Of a DNA stretch of 64,000 bases, positions 1 through 8,441 are shown piece after piece. The stretch is from Catalinimonas alkaloidigena (lineage in GTDB: Bacteria; Bacteroidota; Bacteroidia; Cytophagales; Flexibacteraceae), in contig NZ_FNFO01000005.1 of assembly GCF_900100765.1 (NCBI RefSeq), forward strand, positions 370,548-434,547, read 5' to 3'. Within the stretch, counting starts at the first letter, position 1. The number at the start of each line of letters is the position of its first letter. Position numbers and translations under genes: made by a program. Under the pieces are notes generated by a model. It worked only from the letters and a program-made list of their open reading frames with translations, searched no databases and was not told the origin of the DNA.

Positions 1-174
1 TCCTTCGCTCATCGCGACGAACCCCCGCATCAACGTCTGGTCCAGCGCATCGTCGCCACTCTGCATCCACCAACACCAGATCTTGTTTTCCAGTTGTCGG
101 GCAATACGATGGTCCTCGGTTGCTCTCAGTTGCGCAAAAAGATAGGCCAATGCCTGTTGTTTCTCACTCGCCAT
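1..174 (-). CDS. TPR-like small protein, 3' part outside window
   Basis: The reverse strand from ATG at 174 stays open to the window edge, giving the first 58 residues of a protein (starts MASEKQQALAYLF). The segment has a paired-helix look, with an acidic, alanine-rich helix followed by a WCWWMQSGDDALDQ stretch. This resembles the N-terminus of small tetratricopeptide-repeat proteins, but the repeats themselves would lie beyond the edge. A purine-rich GGAGG lies about 10 bases before the ATG. The gene follows the metalloprotease gene in the same direction after 59 bases and could be cotranscribed. The family call is tentative. Confidence 0.55.
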   Translation of the reverse strand, partial: MASEKQQALAYLFAQLRATEDHRIARQLENKIWCWWMQSGDDALDQTLMRGFVAMSEG

Positions 175-233
175 ACGGCTGCTGCCTCCAAATAAGTATT
201 GTAGCTATTAAACCGAAACCTCTCGCGAAAGTT

Positions 234-965
234 CTACTTAAATTGATAAAGGTGGGAAGAACGCATGTGCGTCAGGATGCTGTCGGGCCGCAGGTAGTAC
301 GTATCCAGCAGGTCAGGATACGGCCCCTGCCGCACTTCGGAGGCCCAGGCGTAGAGCTGCCAGCCGAGTCCGTGGTCGACCGTGCGGCGGTCGGTATCTT
401 TCTCGAACCTGGCCCGGAATTTCGGAAACGGATAGGCGAGCGCGATGCCCATCATCTCCCACCGGGACTTGTTCTGGTAAAATGCCGTATGCGCCAACTC
501 GTGGCCAATTACCCCTACCTGCGCGTTGAAACTCAGATTTTTAAGCAGCGCTTTTTCGGTTCCTTCTAACGACGACTCCGACGAGAGGATCACACGGTAG
601 ACCCACCGCTCTTTCGTCCGCACTAGGCTGACCGGTGCGGGACGGGAGGCCGCCGGAATGAGGGCCGGTTTCACGATGAATTCGATGGTCGCATCGCGCA
701 GTTCGGGGTAATGCGCCAGGGCGATCAGGATCTGCCACTTGAAGGCCTCGGGGATGCATTTGTTGTGCCCGTACGTACGCTGTAGGTCGTCGGCCTGGGG
801 AATCGCTTGTTCGGGCAGGTAAGCTCGATGGACCTGAAAAGTAGGCTCGGCCGGAGCCGTGTACGGCTGCCGGAGGTAATGGTTCGCTACGTGGTTGCCG
901 ATGAGCGCCAACGTGCCCCCCACCAGCAAACACGCCAGCAACACCCGCCGCAGAATTTCCTTCAT
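234..965 (-). CDS. Putative HELAH zinc metalloprotease, membrane-anchored
   Basis: This 243-residue protein has an N-terminal hydrophobic segment (about residues 6-24) that is a signal anchor or signal peptide, so the rest should face the periplasm. The zinc-site motif HELAH is at 155-159, preceded by an alpha-helical NAQVGVIG stretch, as in gluzincin peptidases. A downstream acidic segment (FEKDTDRR, about 187-194) could supply the third zinc ligand. The protein is shorter than typical M48 peptidases and has no other recognisable domain. Its substrate is unknown. The catalytic motif is seen directly; the family placement is inferred. Confidence 0.7.
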   Translation of the reverse strand: MKEILRRVLLACLLVGGTLALIGNHVANHYLRQPYTAPAEPTFQVHRAYLPEQAIPQADDLQRTYGHNKCIPEAFKWQILIALAHYPELRDATIEFIVKPALIPAASRPAPVSLVRTKERWVYRVILSSESSLEGTEKALLKNLSFNAQVGVIGHELAHTAFYQNKSRWEMMGIALAYPFPKFRARFEKDTDRRTVDHGLGWQLYAWASEVRQGPYPDLLDTYYLRPDSILTHMRSSHLYQFK

Positions 966-1048
966 GATCGCCTCCGGTTTCGAACGTCACCGCAAAGATA
1001 GGGTGCCGGATTGGTCGGAAGCGTAGCCCTGTGGTCGGTTTGAGAAGT

Positions 1049-3196
1049 TCACGGAAAAACGACCGAATAGGTGGTGCTGGCCTCGTGCCACTGGCCCGCC
1101 GCATCTACCCCGAATACCTGTACCTGGAAACGGCCGGGCTGATCGGCCTGCGGAAACGAAAACGTGGCCTGTCCCTGAGCATCGAGCGGCAGCGTGCGGC
1201 AATACAACGTAGCACGCAAATCGGGCACCGTTGCGGGGAGCGAAGGCGCGGGCAGGACTTGTGGCCCCGCATACCCCACCCACGGTAACTTCCGCACCAG
1301 TTCGGGCCGACTGGGATGGTACGTGCCCGCACGCGTGTAGACCGCTACCACTCCATAGCCCCCCTCGGTTCCCATTTCCAGGTTCGATTGCGGTACGCGG
1401 AGAATTTCCACGGCGATCATGTCGCGGGCAGGCATGTCCAGAAAGCGAGTCGGGTCGTCTTCGGGCAGGCCGTCGATCAGCAACAGGGGCGGCGGTTTGT
1501 AGAACATTTTGGAATACGGATTGAGAGCCTGCAGACGGCGTTCCCCCTTTTTCGTGCTTACTTTCACTTCCATCACCGCCTCGCGAATCAGCTCTTCTCC
1601 ACTGGCGATGCTCAGGTAATCGTCCAACGGCAGCACCAGCGTAGGCCGCTCGTACGGACGCCGCAAGCGGTAGTCGGCAGCGGGCTGGGCCGTATCGGGA
1701 AAGTAAACGCGGTGGATCTGGTGCCGCAGCCGGGCCTCGGCCAGCCAGCGACCCAACCCCGTAGTGTCCTGCAACGCGGGCTTTTCCAGCGCTACCGGCA
1801 CCGAAAGCCGGTCCATTTCCAGCTCGAGGCGTGCGCCCGGTTCGTCGGCCGCAACCGCCGAAATGATTGTCGGCCGCGCGGCCAGCACGGGGAACGAAAA
1901 ACGTCCCTCGGCATCAGTCAGGGTCATTTCGTATTCCGGAAGCGGTCCCGGCACCGACAACGTCACCCGCCGGGCCACCAGCGGCGTGCCTTCTGCCACC
2001 AAGCGCCCGCGGATGGCCTGCTCCTGTTCGGGTGTACCCGTCGCCACGGCCGAAGCCGGGGGCGTTGCCTTGGCCTGATCGACCGGCCGAAGCAGGGGCC
2101 ACAGGGTCGGCGTCTCGGGCAGCGCCGGTGCTTCGCGCTCAAGTTCTGTCACCACCACGGCCACTTCGGCCAGTCCGGCGGCGTGCACAGTCCCGGTCAC
2201 CGTTCCCCGGGGGGCGTAATCGGGCCGATTCAAAGTTATCTGTAGCGGAGCGGGTTCTTCCAGATGGACGGCATGGCGGCTCTGTTCCTGACCCAGGCTG
2301 TCGCGAACGATCAGGGCATACCATCCGCCCGGCAAGCCTTGCGTCGGCAACGTCACGCGCGTTACGCTATCGGACATCGCCAGGGCCTGTTGGTGCCACG
2401 TTTTCTCGTCCTGCACCAGCGCTATAGTGCCGGAGCGGGGCGGTCCCACCCGCTGGAGTCGGGCCTGCAAACCTTGGGGCGTCAGCGTATCCAGCCACAC
2501 CAGCATACCTTCGGTGCGAACGGGCGGCAGCGTTACATACTGCATTTTCTGCGCCCCATTCTGGAAGCGCAGGCGGTAGTGGCGGTCGCGTTCGGGACGC
2601 AAAGCGAACGTGCCCAGCCCCCCGGCAGGGATCTCGATGGCTTTGCGTACCTGATTGCTGTCGTCGAGCAACACCAGATCGGACGCCTGTCCCACCACAC
2701 GAAACGCCACGTCGGTCGGCCGGTCGGCCAGCAAAAGACCTCCTGCCGGAGCGAGCGTCAGGTGTGTCACATCAGGCACGTGCACTTCGGGATCAAACTC
2801 ATGCTCGGTCTGGGGCGGGAACGCCCAGATGGTCTGGCGGACCACGGCGGGTGGGGCGCTCTGCGCCATCAGGCGCGTAAACGCGCGCAATTGGTAGGCC
2901 CCCGGTAACGTATCGGGCAACGCAAACACGCCGGCGCAAAGGCCTTTTTCCAGCGTCAGCTGGTGCCGCCGGATCAGCTGGCCGTTCGGACTGATGAGCT
3001 CTACATACACCACCTGACTGCGCGGCTCCGCACCACCTGCCACTCCGGCGACAAACCAGACCGAGTCGCCCAAGAGGTACCACTCCCGCGCAGCCTCCAG
3101 CGCGACGGTTTCGGCACGCGGGGGAGCTTCCTGGCCATAGCTCAGTGCCGAGGACGTCAGCCACCCGAGCAGAATCAGACGTAACACATCTCGCAT
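1049..3196 (-). CDS. Secreted MG/Ig-like protein with embedded TonB-plug-like segment
   Basis: This 715-residue protein has a signal peptide (about 1-21). The N-terminal 450 residues are rich in beta strands and resemble macroglobulin-type (MG2) domains found in large Bacteroidota surface proteins. A carboxypeptidase-regulatory-like stretch (RLVAEGTPLVARRVTLSV...) follows. Around 555-628 it has a segment like a TonB receptor plug: a LLLIDGLPEDDP box, then MIAVEILR, then YGVVAVYTR. No beta barrel follows, so it is not itself a receptor. It is the third gene after a TonB receptor and a DUF4249 lipoprotein, 31 bases downstream of the latter. It probably acts with that receptor at the outer membrane; the ligand is unknown. 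Confidence 0.75.
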   Translation of the reverse strand: MRDVLRLILLGWLTSSALSYGQEAPPRAETVALEAAREWYLLGDSVWFVAGVAGGAEPRSQVVYVELISPNGQLIRRHQLTLEKGLCAGVFALPDTLPGAYQLRAFTRLMAQSAPPAVVRQTIWAFPPQTEHEFDPEVHVPDVTHLTLAPAGGLLLADRPTDVAFRVVGQASDLVLLDDSNQVRKAIEIPAGGLGTFALRPERDRHYRLRFQNGAQKMQYVTLPPVRTEGMLVWLDTLTPQGLQARLQRVGPPRSGTIALVQDEKTWHQQALAMSDSVTRVTLPTQGLPGGWYALIVRDSLGQEQSRHAVHLEEPAPLQITLNRPDYAPRGTVTGTVHAAGLAEVAVVVTELEREAPALPETPTLWPLLRPVDQAKATPPASAVATGTPEQEQAIRGRLVAEGTPLVARRVTLSVPGPLPEYEMTLTDAEGRFSFPVLAARPTIISAVAADEPGARLELEMDRLSVPVALEKPALQDTTGLGRWLAEARLRHQIHRVYFPDTAQPAADYRLRRPYERPTLVLPLDDYLSIASGEELIREAVMEVKVSTKKGERRLQALNPYSKMFYKPPPLLLIDGLPEDDPTRFLDMPARDMIAVEILRVPQSNLEMGTEGGYGVVAVYTRAGTYHPSRPELVRKLPWVGYAGPQVLPAPSLPATVPDLRATLYCRTLPLDAQGQATFSFPQADQPGRFQVQVFGVDAAGQWHEASTTYSVVFP

Positions 3197-3227
3197 AAAC
3201 GTTTGTTTTTTGAGGAAGACGGAGCGC

Positions 3228-4202
3228 TTATTCCCACCCTTCCGGTTCTTCGACCGAGGCGTCGGCCAGTTGGCGGCAATCGCCTTTGATCACCATCGGA
3301 ATGGGCACGGGGTCGTTTTCGTCCCGGTACATAAAAACTTTTTTGCGCTGGTACGCCGCCACCTGAAAATAGCCCAGCACCACTTCGTCGGGATCGGTTT
3401 CGGACGTGAGGTTGCCCCGGATCAGCGCCGGTGGCGGATCAAACAACCCACCCACGGCATTCTGTTGCTCGTCGATCAGCCGCCAGTAATTGTAGGCCTG
3501 TTCCGTGAGCGTATACTGCTCGACCCAGTACATAATTTTGTAGCGCGCTTTGTACGGCACCTTGACCAGCACCGTGCGCAACTGCTGCCCTCCCTGGCTC
3601 TTGTCGATCACGATCGAATTCAAACTGTTTTTGGAGATGTAGCAGGTAGGGCAACAGGCCGGGTACTGAATTTCGGTATTGACCTGGTAGTAATAGTCGA
3701 AGGTCCAGCGGTAAAACTGCGCCTCCCCTTCCCGAACGTCCACTTCGGCAATCAACTGATGCGCCCGCTCTTCCGGGTCATCGCTGGTCAGGTACGCGGC
3801 GTAGAGCGTATCGGCTCCGGCGGCCCACAACTGTTCCGATGACGAGCGGTATTGTCGCCCGTTTTCGAGCGTGATGTGCAACGTGTAGGTCTGCCCCACT
3901 TCGCCCCGAAAACGATCGGGGGTCTGAAAAACCCCATCTTCTACTTCGTACAACGTCGTTACGGTGCCGCCGCCGTCGGTAATCGACAGTTGCGCGCCCA
4001 CGACCGGAGGCAGGCTCCAGCTTCCGTCTTCCTGCTTGAACCCGACCGATTCGCGCAGGGTAATCTGGTAAGGACCGGGCTGATCGGTAATGGTGCCATC
4101 GACCACCAGATACGGCTCACTCTTGGGCAGTTCCGGATTGATGCGTTCGATGCACCCTCCCAACAGGACCCAGGTCCCCAGCATAAAAAGTAGGTTTTTC
4201 AT
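3228..4202 (-). CDS. DUF4249 lipoprotein, partner of the STN TonB receptor
   Basis: The protein is 324 residues. It begins MKNLLFMLGTWVLLGGC, a lipoprotein signal with the cysteine at 17, followed by the typical DUF4249 start (PYLVVDGTITDQPGPYQITL) of beta-rich outer-membrane-associated lipoproteins. Its ATG at 4202-4200 shares one base with the TGA stop of the upstream TonB receptor, which argues for this start over longer in-frame readings and for translational coupling. DUF4249 proteins are regularly encoded next to STN-type TonB receptors in Bacteroidota. The family's biochemical role is not established; a surface ligand-binding or accessory role is inferred. Confidence 0.88.
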   Translation of the reverse strand: MKNLLFMLGTWVLLGGCIERINPELPKSEPYLVVDGTITDQPGPYQITLRESVGFKQEDGSWSLPPVVGAQLSITDGGGTVTTLYEVEDGVFQTPDRFRGEVGQTYTLHITLENGRQYRSSSEQLWAAGADTLYAAYLTSDDPEERAHQLIAEVDVREGEAQFYRWTFDYYYQVNTEIQYPACCPTCYISKNSLNSIVIDKSQGGQQLRTVLVKVPYKARYKIMYWVEQYTLTEQAYNYWRLIDEQQNAVGGLFDPPPALIRGNLTSETDPDEVVLGYFQVAAYQRKKVFMYRDENDPVPIPMVIKGDCRQLADASVEEPEGWE

Positions 4203-6895
4203 CAGAAACGGAAGTTGTAGGTAATGGAAGGAATGGCCGCGCCGATGACCGACAGCTTGTAGATCTCGGGATAGAGCCCACCCCGCGACCGGAAAAAGAC
4301 CGAATAAGCATTGCGCCGGCCGTAGAGGTTGTAGACCGCGAAGGTCCAGCTTCCCCGCCACTTTTTCGATTTCCGCAGCGACTCTTCCAGCGTCAGGGCC
4401 ACGTCGAGGCGGTGGTAGTCGGGGATGCGCCCCTGGTTGCGGTAGGTGTAGATGGGCAGCGCAATGCCCTGGTACTGAAAGCGCCCGACCGGATAGGTCA
4501 CGGGGCGTCCCGTATTGTAGACGAACGTGGCGGTAAACTGCACCCGCTGCCGGATCTGGTACGTGCCGTTGAGGTTGAGCAGATGCGGTTTGTCGTAGTT
4601 GGCGGGATACCATTCGCCGAGGCTGATCTGGTCTTCGGGAAAGGTACCGGTGATTTGCCGCAACGTGCGCGAGTAGGTATAGCTCATCCACCCTTTCAGA
4701 CGCCCTTCTTTTTTCTGGATCAGAAATTCGACGCCATAGGCCTTGCCCTGCCCCGTGAGCAGTGCCGTTTCGGGGAGCGGATTGCGCAGCAGGGTTGCGC
4801 CTTCCCGGTAGTCGATCAGGTTCTGAATGGGTTTGTAATACGCTTCCAGCGACGTTTCGTAGGCGTTGCTGCGGAAGTTGCGGAACAATCCGACGGTATA
4901 CTGGTCGGCGATCTGCGGCGGCAGGTAACGGTCGCTCAGCTTCCAGATGTCGGTCGGCGTAACGGCCGTGGTGTTCGAAATGAGGTGGATGTACTGACGC
5001 ATGCGCTGGTAACTGAGCTTGAGCGACGTCTGGTCACTGAGGCCAATCCGCATCGCCAGGCGCGGCTCCCATCCGCCGTACTGCTGCATCAGCGCATCGG
5101 TTCCGTAAAAGAGCGTATCGACAAGGGCCGATTCCAGGCGCGGCACGCCCTCGCGGAAAAGATAGGTTTTTCCCGCCCCCCGCTGCTGGTACAACGAATA
5201 GCGCAGGCCGAGTTGCATCGTGACGCGCGCCCCCAGTTTAATTTCGTCCGAAGCATAGAACGCCGCTTCCAGCCCGTAGGTGTTGTCCAGGTTTTGAGGC
5301 GCTTCCGTCCGGTTGTAAACCCCGGGCTGGAAATTGCCGGGCTCCAGCTCGTAGCGCGTCAGGCTGCCGCCGAAGGTCAGTTGGTTTTTACTGCCCGGAT
5401 AGTAACTCATGTCCAGCTTCCCGCTCTGGTAGCGCACATCGGCTAGCCACCGGAACGCCTGGGCGGTGTCCTGCATCTGACTCACGTCGTACTGATATTG
5501 GCTGGCGGCCACCGACAGGTTGGCGAACAGGTTTTTGCGGAGGAGGTAGTTCCACCGCACCGAACCGGCCGTGGTAGCCCACTGGAACGTCGTGTCGCCC
5601 GCCAGACGGAAGCGGTCGCCACTGCGGTAGGCCGATACGTAGACCCGGCTCCGCTCCCCGAAAATGTAGCTCCACTTCAGGTTGGCGTCGTAGAACGAGG
5701 CGCGGCTGCTGCGGACCGTATCGTTCGGAATCATGTTCAGGAACAGATCGGCGTACGCGCCCCGCCCGCTGAGCAGCAGCGAACTTTTGTCTTTCACCAG
5801 CGGACCTTCGACCGTGAGGCGACTCGCCACGATGCCGATGCCGCCCTGCGCGGTCCACTCTTTGGTGTTGCCGTCTTTCATTTTGACGTCGAGCACCGAC
5901 GAAAGCCGTCCGCCGTACGAGGCCGGTACGCCCCCGCGGTACAGCGTCACGTCCTTGACCGCATCGGGGTTGAAGCCCGAGAAGAATCCGAACAGGTGCG
6001 AGGCGTTGAAAATAGGCATGTCGTCGAGCAGCACCAGGTTCTGATCCACGCTGCCGCCCCGCACGTTGAAGCCCGCGCTCCCCTCGCCCACGCTGGTAAC
6101 GCCGGGCAGCAGCAGCAGGCTCCGCACCACATCGACCTCGCCGAAAGCGGCCGGAATGTGCTTCATCGTACTGATTTCCATCTTACTCGCACTCATCCGC
6201 ACGTCGCGCACGTTGGCGTCTTCGGCCTCGCCCATCACCGTCACCTCACGCAACTGGATGGCCTCATCGCGCAATTCCACGTTCTGCGTCTGGTCGGCCG
6301 TAAGCGTTACCTCCACGATCTGATCTTCCAGGCCAATGGACCGGAAATAGACGTGATAGTGCCCGGCCGGAATTTTCAGGGCGTAAAAGCCAAAGGCGTT
6401 GGTTTGCGTGCCACGCTCCAGTTCTTCGATGTAGACTGCTCCTCCGATCACCGTCTCGCCGGTTTCGGCTTCGCGTACATAGCCGCTCAGGGCGAAGTCG
6501 CTCCCGCCCGGAAACGGCCCGAACGGCGCATCCTGCACTTGGTTTGTGTCGATCAGGGTCACCTGCCTGGTCTCATCGCCCAACGGCTCGGGCGACAGCA
6601 CAACGTAGCGTTCGTTATAAAACAAGGCGTACAACTTGCTGGAGGCCAGTACCTGCGCCAATGCCTGCGCCAGCGGCGTCTCCTGAAACGTAGCGGTGGC
6701 GGTCTGCCCGGCCAGCCAGGGCGGCTGGTAAAAAAAGCGCACGGCATAGCGCTGTTGCCAGTCGGCCAGAATCTGGGCGACGGGTTTGTTTTCGAACCGG
6801 TCGGTTACCTGAACGGTGGCCTGCTGCGCCCGAAGCGAAAAAAAAGCGCACAGCCCGAAGAGGCAAAAAAGTAGGTAGCGGGTGGGTGGTTTCAC
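4202..6895 (-). CDS. TonB-dependent receptor with STN and carboxypeptidase-like domains
   Basis: This 897-residue outer-membrane receptor has a signal peptide at 1-23, an STN domain at about 30-103, a carboxypeptidase-regulatory-like beta domain at 135-220, a plug at about 235-345 (GFNVRGG at 275-281, LLDDMPIFN, YRGGVPASYGGRLSSV) and a beta barrel ending in an aromatic residue (NFRF). An STN domain is used to contact a FecR-type anti-sigma factor, but no sigma/anti-sigma pair is visible nearby. It heads a leftward operon with DUF4249 and the plug-containing protein. A possible -33/-7 promoter lies just upstream. The transported ligand cannot be told from the sequence. Confidence 0.92.
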   Translation of the reverse strand: MKPPTRYLLFCLFGLCAFFSLRAQQATVQVTDRFENKPVAQILADWQQRYAVRFFYQPPWLAGQTATATFQETPLAQALAQVLASSKLYALFYNERYVVLSPEPLGDETRQVTLIDTNQVQDAPFGPFPGGSDFALSGYVREAETGETVIGGAVYIEELERGTQTNAFGFYALKIPAGHYHVYFRSIGLEDQIVEVTLTADQTQNVELRDEAIQLREVTVMGEAEDANVRDVRMSASKMEISTMKHIPAAFGEVDVVRSLLLLPGVTSVGEGSAGFNVRGGSVDQNLVLLDDMPIFNASHLFGFFSGFNPDAVKDVTLYRGGVPASYGGRLSSVLDVKMKDGNTKEWTAQGGIGIVASRLTVEGPLVKDKSSLLLSGRGAYADLFLNMIPNDTVRSSRASFYDANLKWSYIFGERSRVYVSAYRSGDRFRLAGDTTFQWATTAGSVRWNYLLRKNLFANLSVAASQYQYDVSQMQDTAQAFRWLADVRYQSGKLDMSYYPGSKNQLTFGGSLTRYELEPGNFQPGVYNRTEAPQNLDNTYGLEAAFYASDEIKLGARVTMQLGLRYSLYQQRGAGKTYLFREGVPRLESALVDTLFYGTDALMQQYGGWEPRLAMRIGLSDQTSLKLSYQRMRQYIHLISNTTAVTPTDIWKLSDRYLPPQIADQYTVGLFRNFRSNAYETSLEAYYKPIQNLIDYREGATLLRNPLPETALLTGQGKAYGVEFLIQKKEGRLKGWMSYTYSRTLRQITGTFPEDQISLGEWYPANYDKPHLLNLNGTYQIRQRVQFTATFVYNTGRPVTYPVGRFQYQGIALPIYTYRNQGRIPDYHRLDVALTLEESLRKSKKWRGSWTFAVYNLYGRRNAYSVFFRSRGGLYPEIYKLSVIGAAIPSITYNFRF

Positions 6896-6914
6896 AGAAA
6901 GAGGCGATTGCCAG

Positions 6915-6950
6915 ACAAGCTAACCATCCTCGGACAGGAAATCAAAAAAG
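6915..6950 (-). promoter_or_regulatory. Possible promoter of the STN TonB receptor operon
   Basis: Read leftward, a CTTTTTTG box (6950-6943) is followed after 20 bases by TAGCTTGT (6922-6915). This fits the Bacteroidota pattern of TTTG at -33 and TAnnTTTG at -7, with imperfect -7 matching. It sits about 20 bases before the receptor ATG. The T-rich -33 box also forms part of the neighbouring terminator. Confidence 0.3.
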
Positions 6951-6983
6951 CCGGGTTAAAATCGACCCGGCTTCTCTTTTTTT
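6948..6983. terminator. Intrinsic terminator after DUF2911 gene
   Basis: A 9-bp perfect stem (AAGCCGGGT at 6948-6956 with ACCCGGCTT at 6965-6973) has an 8-base loop. It is flanked by an A run on the left (6944-6949) and a T run on the right (6977-6983), so it could work in both directions. It ends the leftward DUF2911 gene and insulates the TonB operon. Confidence 0.8.
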
Positions 6984-7000
6984 AGACACATGCCCTGCTC

Positions 7001-7879
7001 TTAGCTGCGCTTTTTCTTGCTTTTCCCTTTGGCAGGCACTTTGGTCTGCCAGTCGGCAATGTTGCTTTGGATCTGTCCGATGTAGAACGGATTGTTGGCT
7101 TCTTGCGCCAGCGGCAGTGCTTGTTCGGCCGTGGCGAGTGCCTGCTGATAGTCGCCGCGCTTGGCATACGCCACCGATTGCAGGTGCAGGTTCCAGAAGT
7201 GTTTTGTCAGGCTGACCGATTTGTCGAGCCAGGCCATTGCCTGAGCGGCATCGAGGTCGTTCTGGAGGTAATAATTGGCGGCCTGGGCGTAGGGTTGCCA
7301 GTTGTCGCCCGCCGTCGCGAGGGCCTGCTGGATATTGGCCTGGGCTTTGGTGTGGGCATCGACCGTAAACGGCACCGACACCATCCGATCGTCCCACGCG
7401 ATGTCGAGCGTGGCCTGCTCGTTGTCGACGTTGTTGATGCCGATCGTGAACGACTCTACCGGCAGGGCCGTCTTTTGGACGGGGGCCGTTACGCGCAGGG
7501 CATCGTCGGCTTCGGCATACCCATCCGAACCCCAGTGCTCCAGATTTTTGTGGAAAATGACCGTCCAGTTGCCCTCCTGCGGAATGGTATAAAGCGCGTA
7601 TTGCCCGGCGGGCAACTGCTGGCCGCTGAAGGTGACCGGATCGGAAAAGGTGATTTTTGTCGAGGCATTGGCTCCGGTACGCCACACTTCGCCGAAGGGC
7701 ACCAATTCGCCAAAGACCGTACGGCCGCGTTTTGCAGGACGCGAGTACTCGACGGTGACGTCGGTCAGGCCCACGGTTTGCGTTAGCGTTGCCGACGGAC
7801 TGGGCTGCGGCAACTGCAATTGCGCCCAGAGGGGCAGGCTGAAACACATCAGAACGAGGAAACAGAAAAACTTTTTCAT
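7001..7879 (-). CDS. DUF2911 family secreted protein with TPR-like tail
   Basis: The protein is 292 residues. A signal peptide MKKFFCFLVLMCFSLPLWAQ is followed by the DUF2911 signature: a beta-rich domain with SRPAKRGRTVFGELVPFGEVWRTGANA written here in part as SRPAKRGRTVFG and GEVWRTGANA, then AGQYALYTIP. The C-terminal third (about 175-275) is helical with alanine-rich TPR-like pairs. The start at 7879 places the signal peptide at the N-terminus; a start two codons earlier (7885) is equally possible. The gene stands alone and ends in a hairpin terminator. DUF2911 proteins are common in Bacteroidota and their function is not known. Confidence 0.88.
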   Translation of the reverse strand: MKKFFCFLVLMCFSLPLWAQLQLPQPSPSATLTQTVGLTDVTVEYSRPAKRGRTVFGELVPFGEVWRTGANASTKITFSDPVTFSGQQLPAGQYALYTIPQEGNWTVIFHKNLEHWGSDGYAEADDALRVTAPVQKTALPVESFTIGINNVDNEQATLDIAWDDRMVSVPFTVDAHTKAQANIQQALATAGDNWQPYAQAANYYLQNDLDAAQAMAWLDKSVSLTKHFWNLHLQSVAYAKRGDYQQALATAEQALPLAQEANNPFYIGQIQSNIADWQTKVPAKGKSKKKRS

Positions 7880-8441
7880 CAGCATCAGGTAGTTTGGATC
7901 GTAGACTAGCGTTTCGGCAAAAATCAGGATAAATCGCCCGACAGACAACCGTTTGATTTAATTCGGATTTAATGCCTTGTTTCCCCACAGAAGCGTATTT
8001 AGTAGGAGGCAATGCCCTCATCGAACCTTTAGGTATGGAAGCTCCTACTGTTTTGATTCGCTACATCCTGATTTTAGTCGGGCTCTGTGCACGGGTGTCC
8101 GGGCTCTACCGGGCAGCGGGAGGACGATGCGCCTCAACCTACGGCGTCTTTTCTACGTCGTAAACAGGAGAACAGATCCACTGGAAACGGCACTCCGGCC
8201 CCGCCCGAGCCTCCGCCGGTGGCCACACACCCGGTTATAACGCAATGCTGCACGCACCCGCTCCGTCCTCGCATAAGCCCTTCCCGCCCCGCCGCCATTT
8301 TCTCTGCCGTCTGAGCTCAGACAGCAGCTTTGCGTCTTTGGCGACCGGAACCGTACTTTTCGCGCCGAGTGTGCACCGGTTTCAGCATCGAATCGATCTC
8401 CGCGAATACCTATTCACTCATTCACTCATTCTTACTTGTTC
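7880..8441. other. Intergenic region, 562 bases, no gene recognised
   Basis: This divergent gap between DUF2911 and the GH63-like gene holds only short overlapping open frames with arginine/proline-rich, unconvincing translations. The last 30 bases contain a tandem 8-bp repeat described separately. It must carry the promoters of both flanking genes, but no convincing -33/-7 pair was seen. Confidence 0.5.
8412..8435. repeat. Tandem octamer ATTCACTC before the glycosidase start
   Basis: Two exact copies of ATTCACTC (8412-8419, 8420-8427) and a degenerate third (ATTCTTAC, 8428-8435) end six bases before the glycosidase ATG. The same string ACTCATTCACT recurs at 34544-34554 before the adaptor gene of the ABC operon. 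Confidence 0.65.

Noticed and set aside
5498..6874. Forward frame of 458 codons opposite the STN TonB receptor
   Set aside because: It is histidine/arginine-rich antisense reading of a recognised receptor.
7972..8314. Several short forward frames upstream of the glycosidase
   Set aside because: They overlap each other and read as arginine/proline-rich strings with no start signals.
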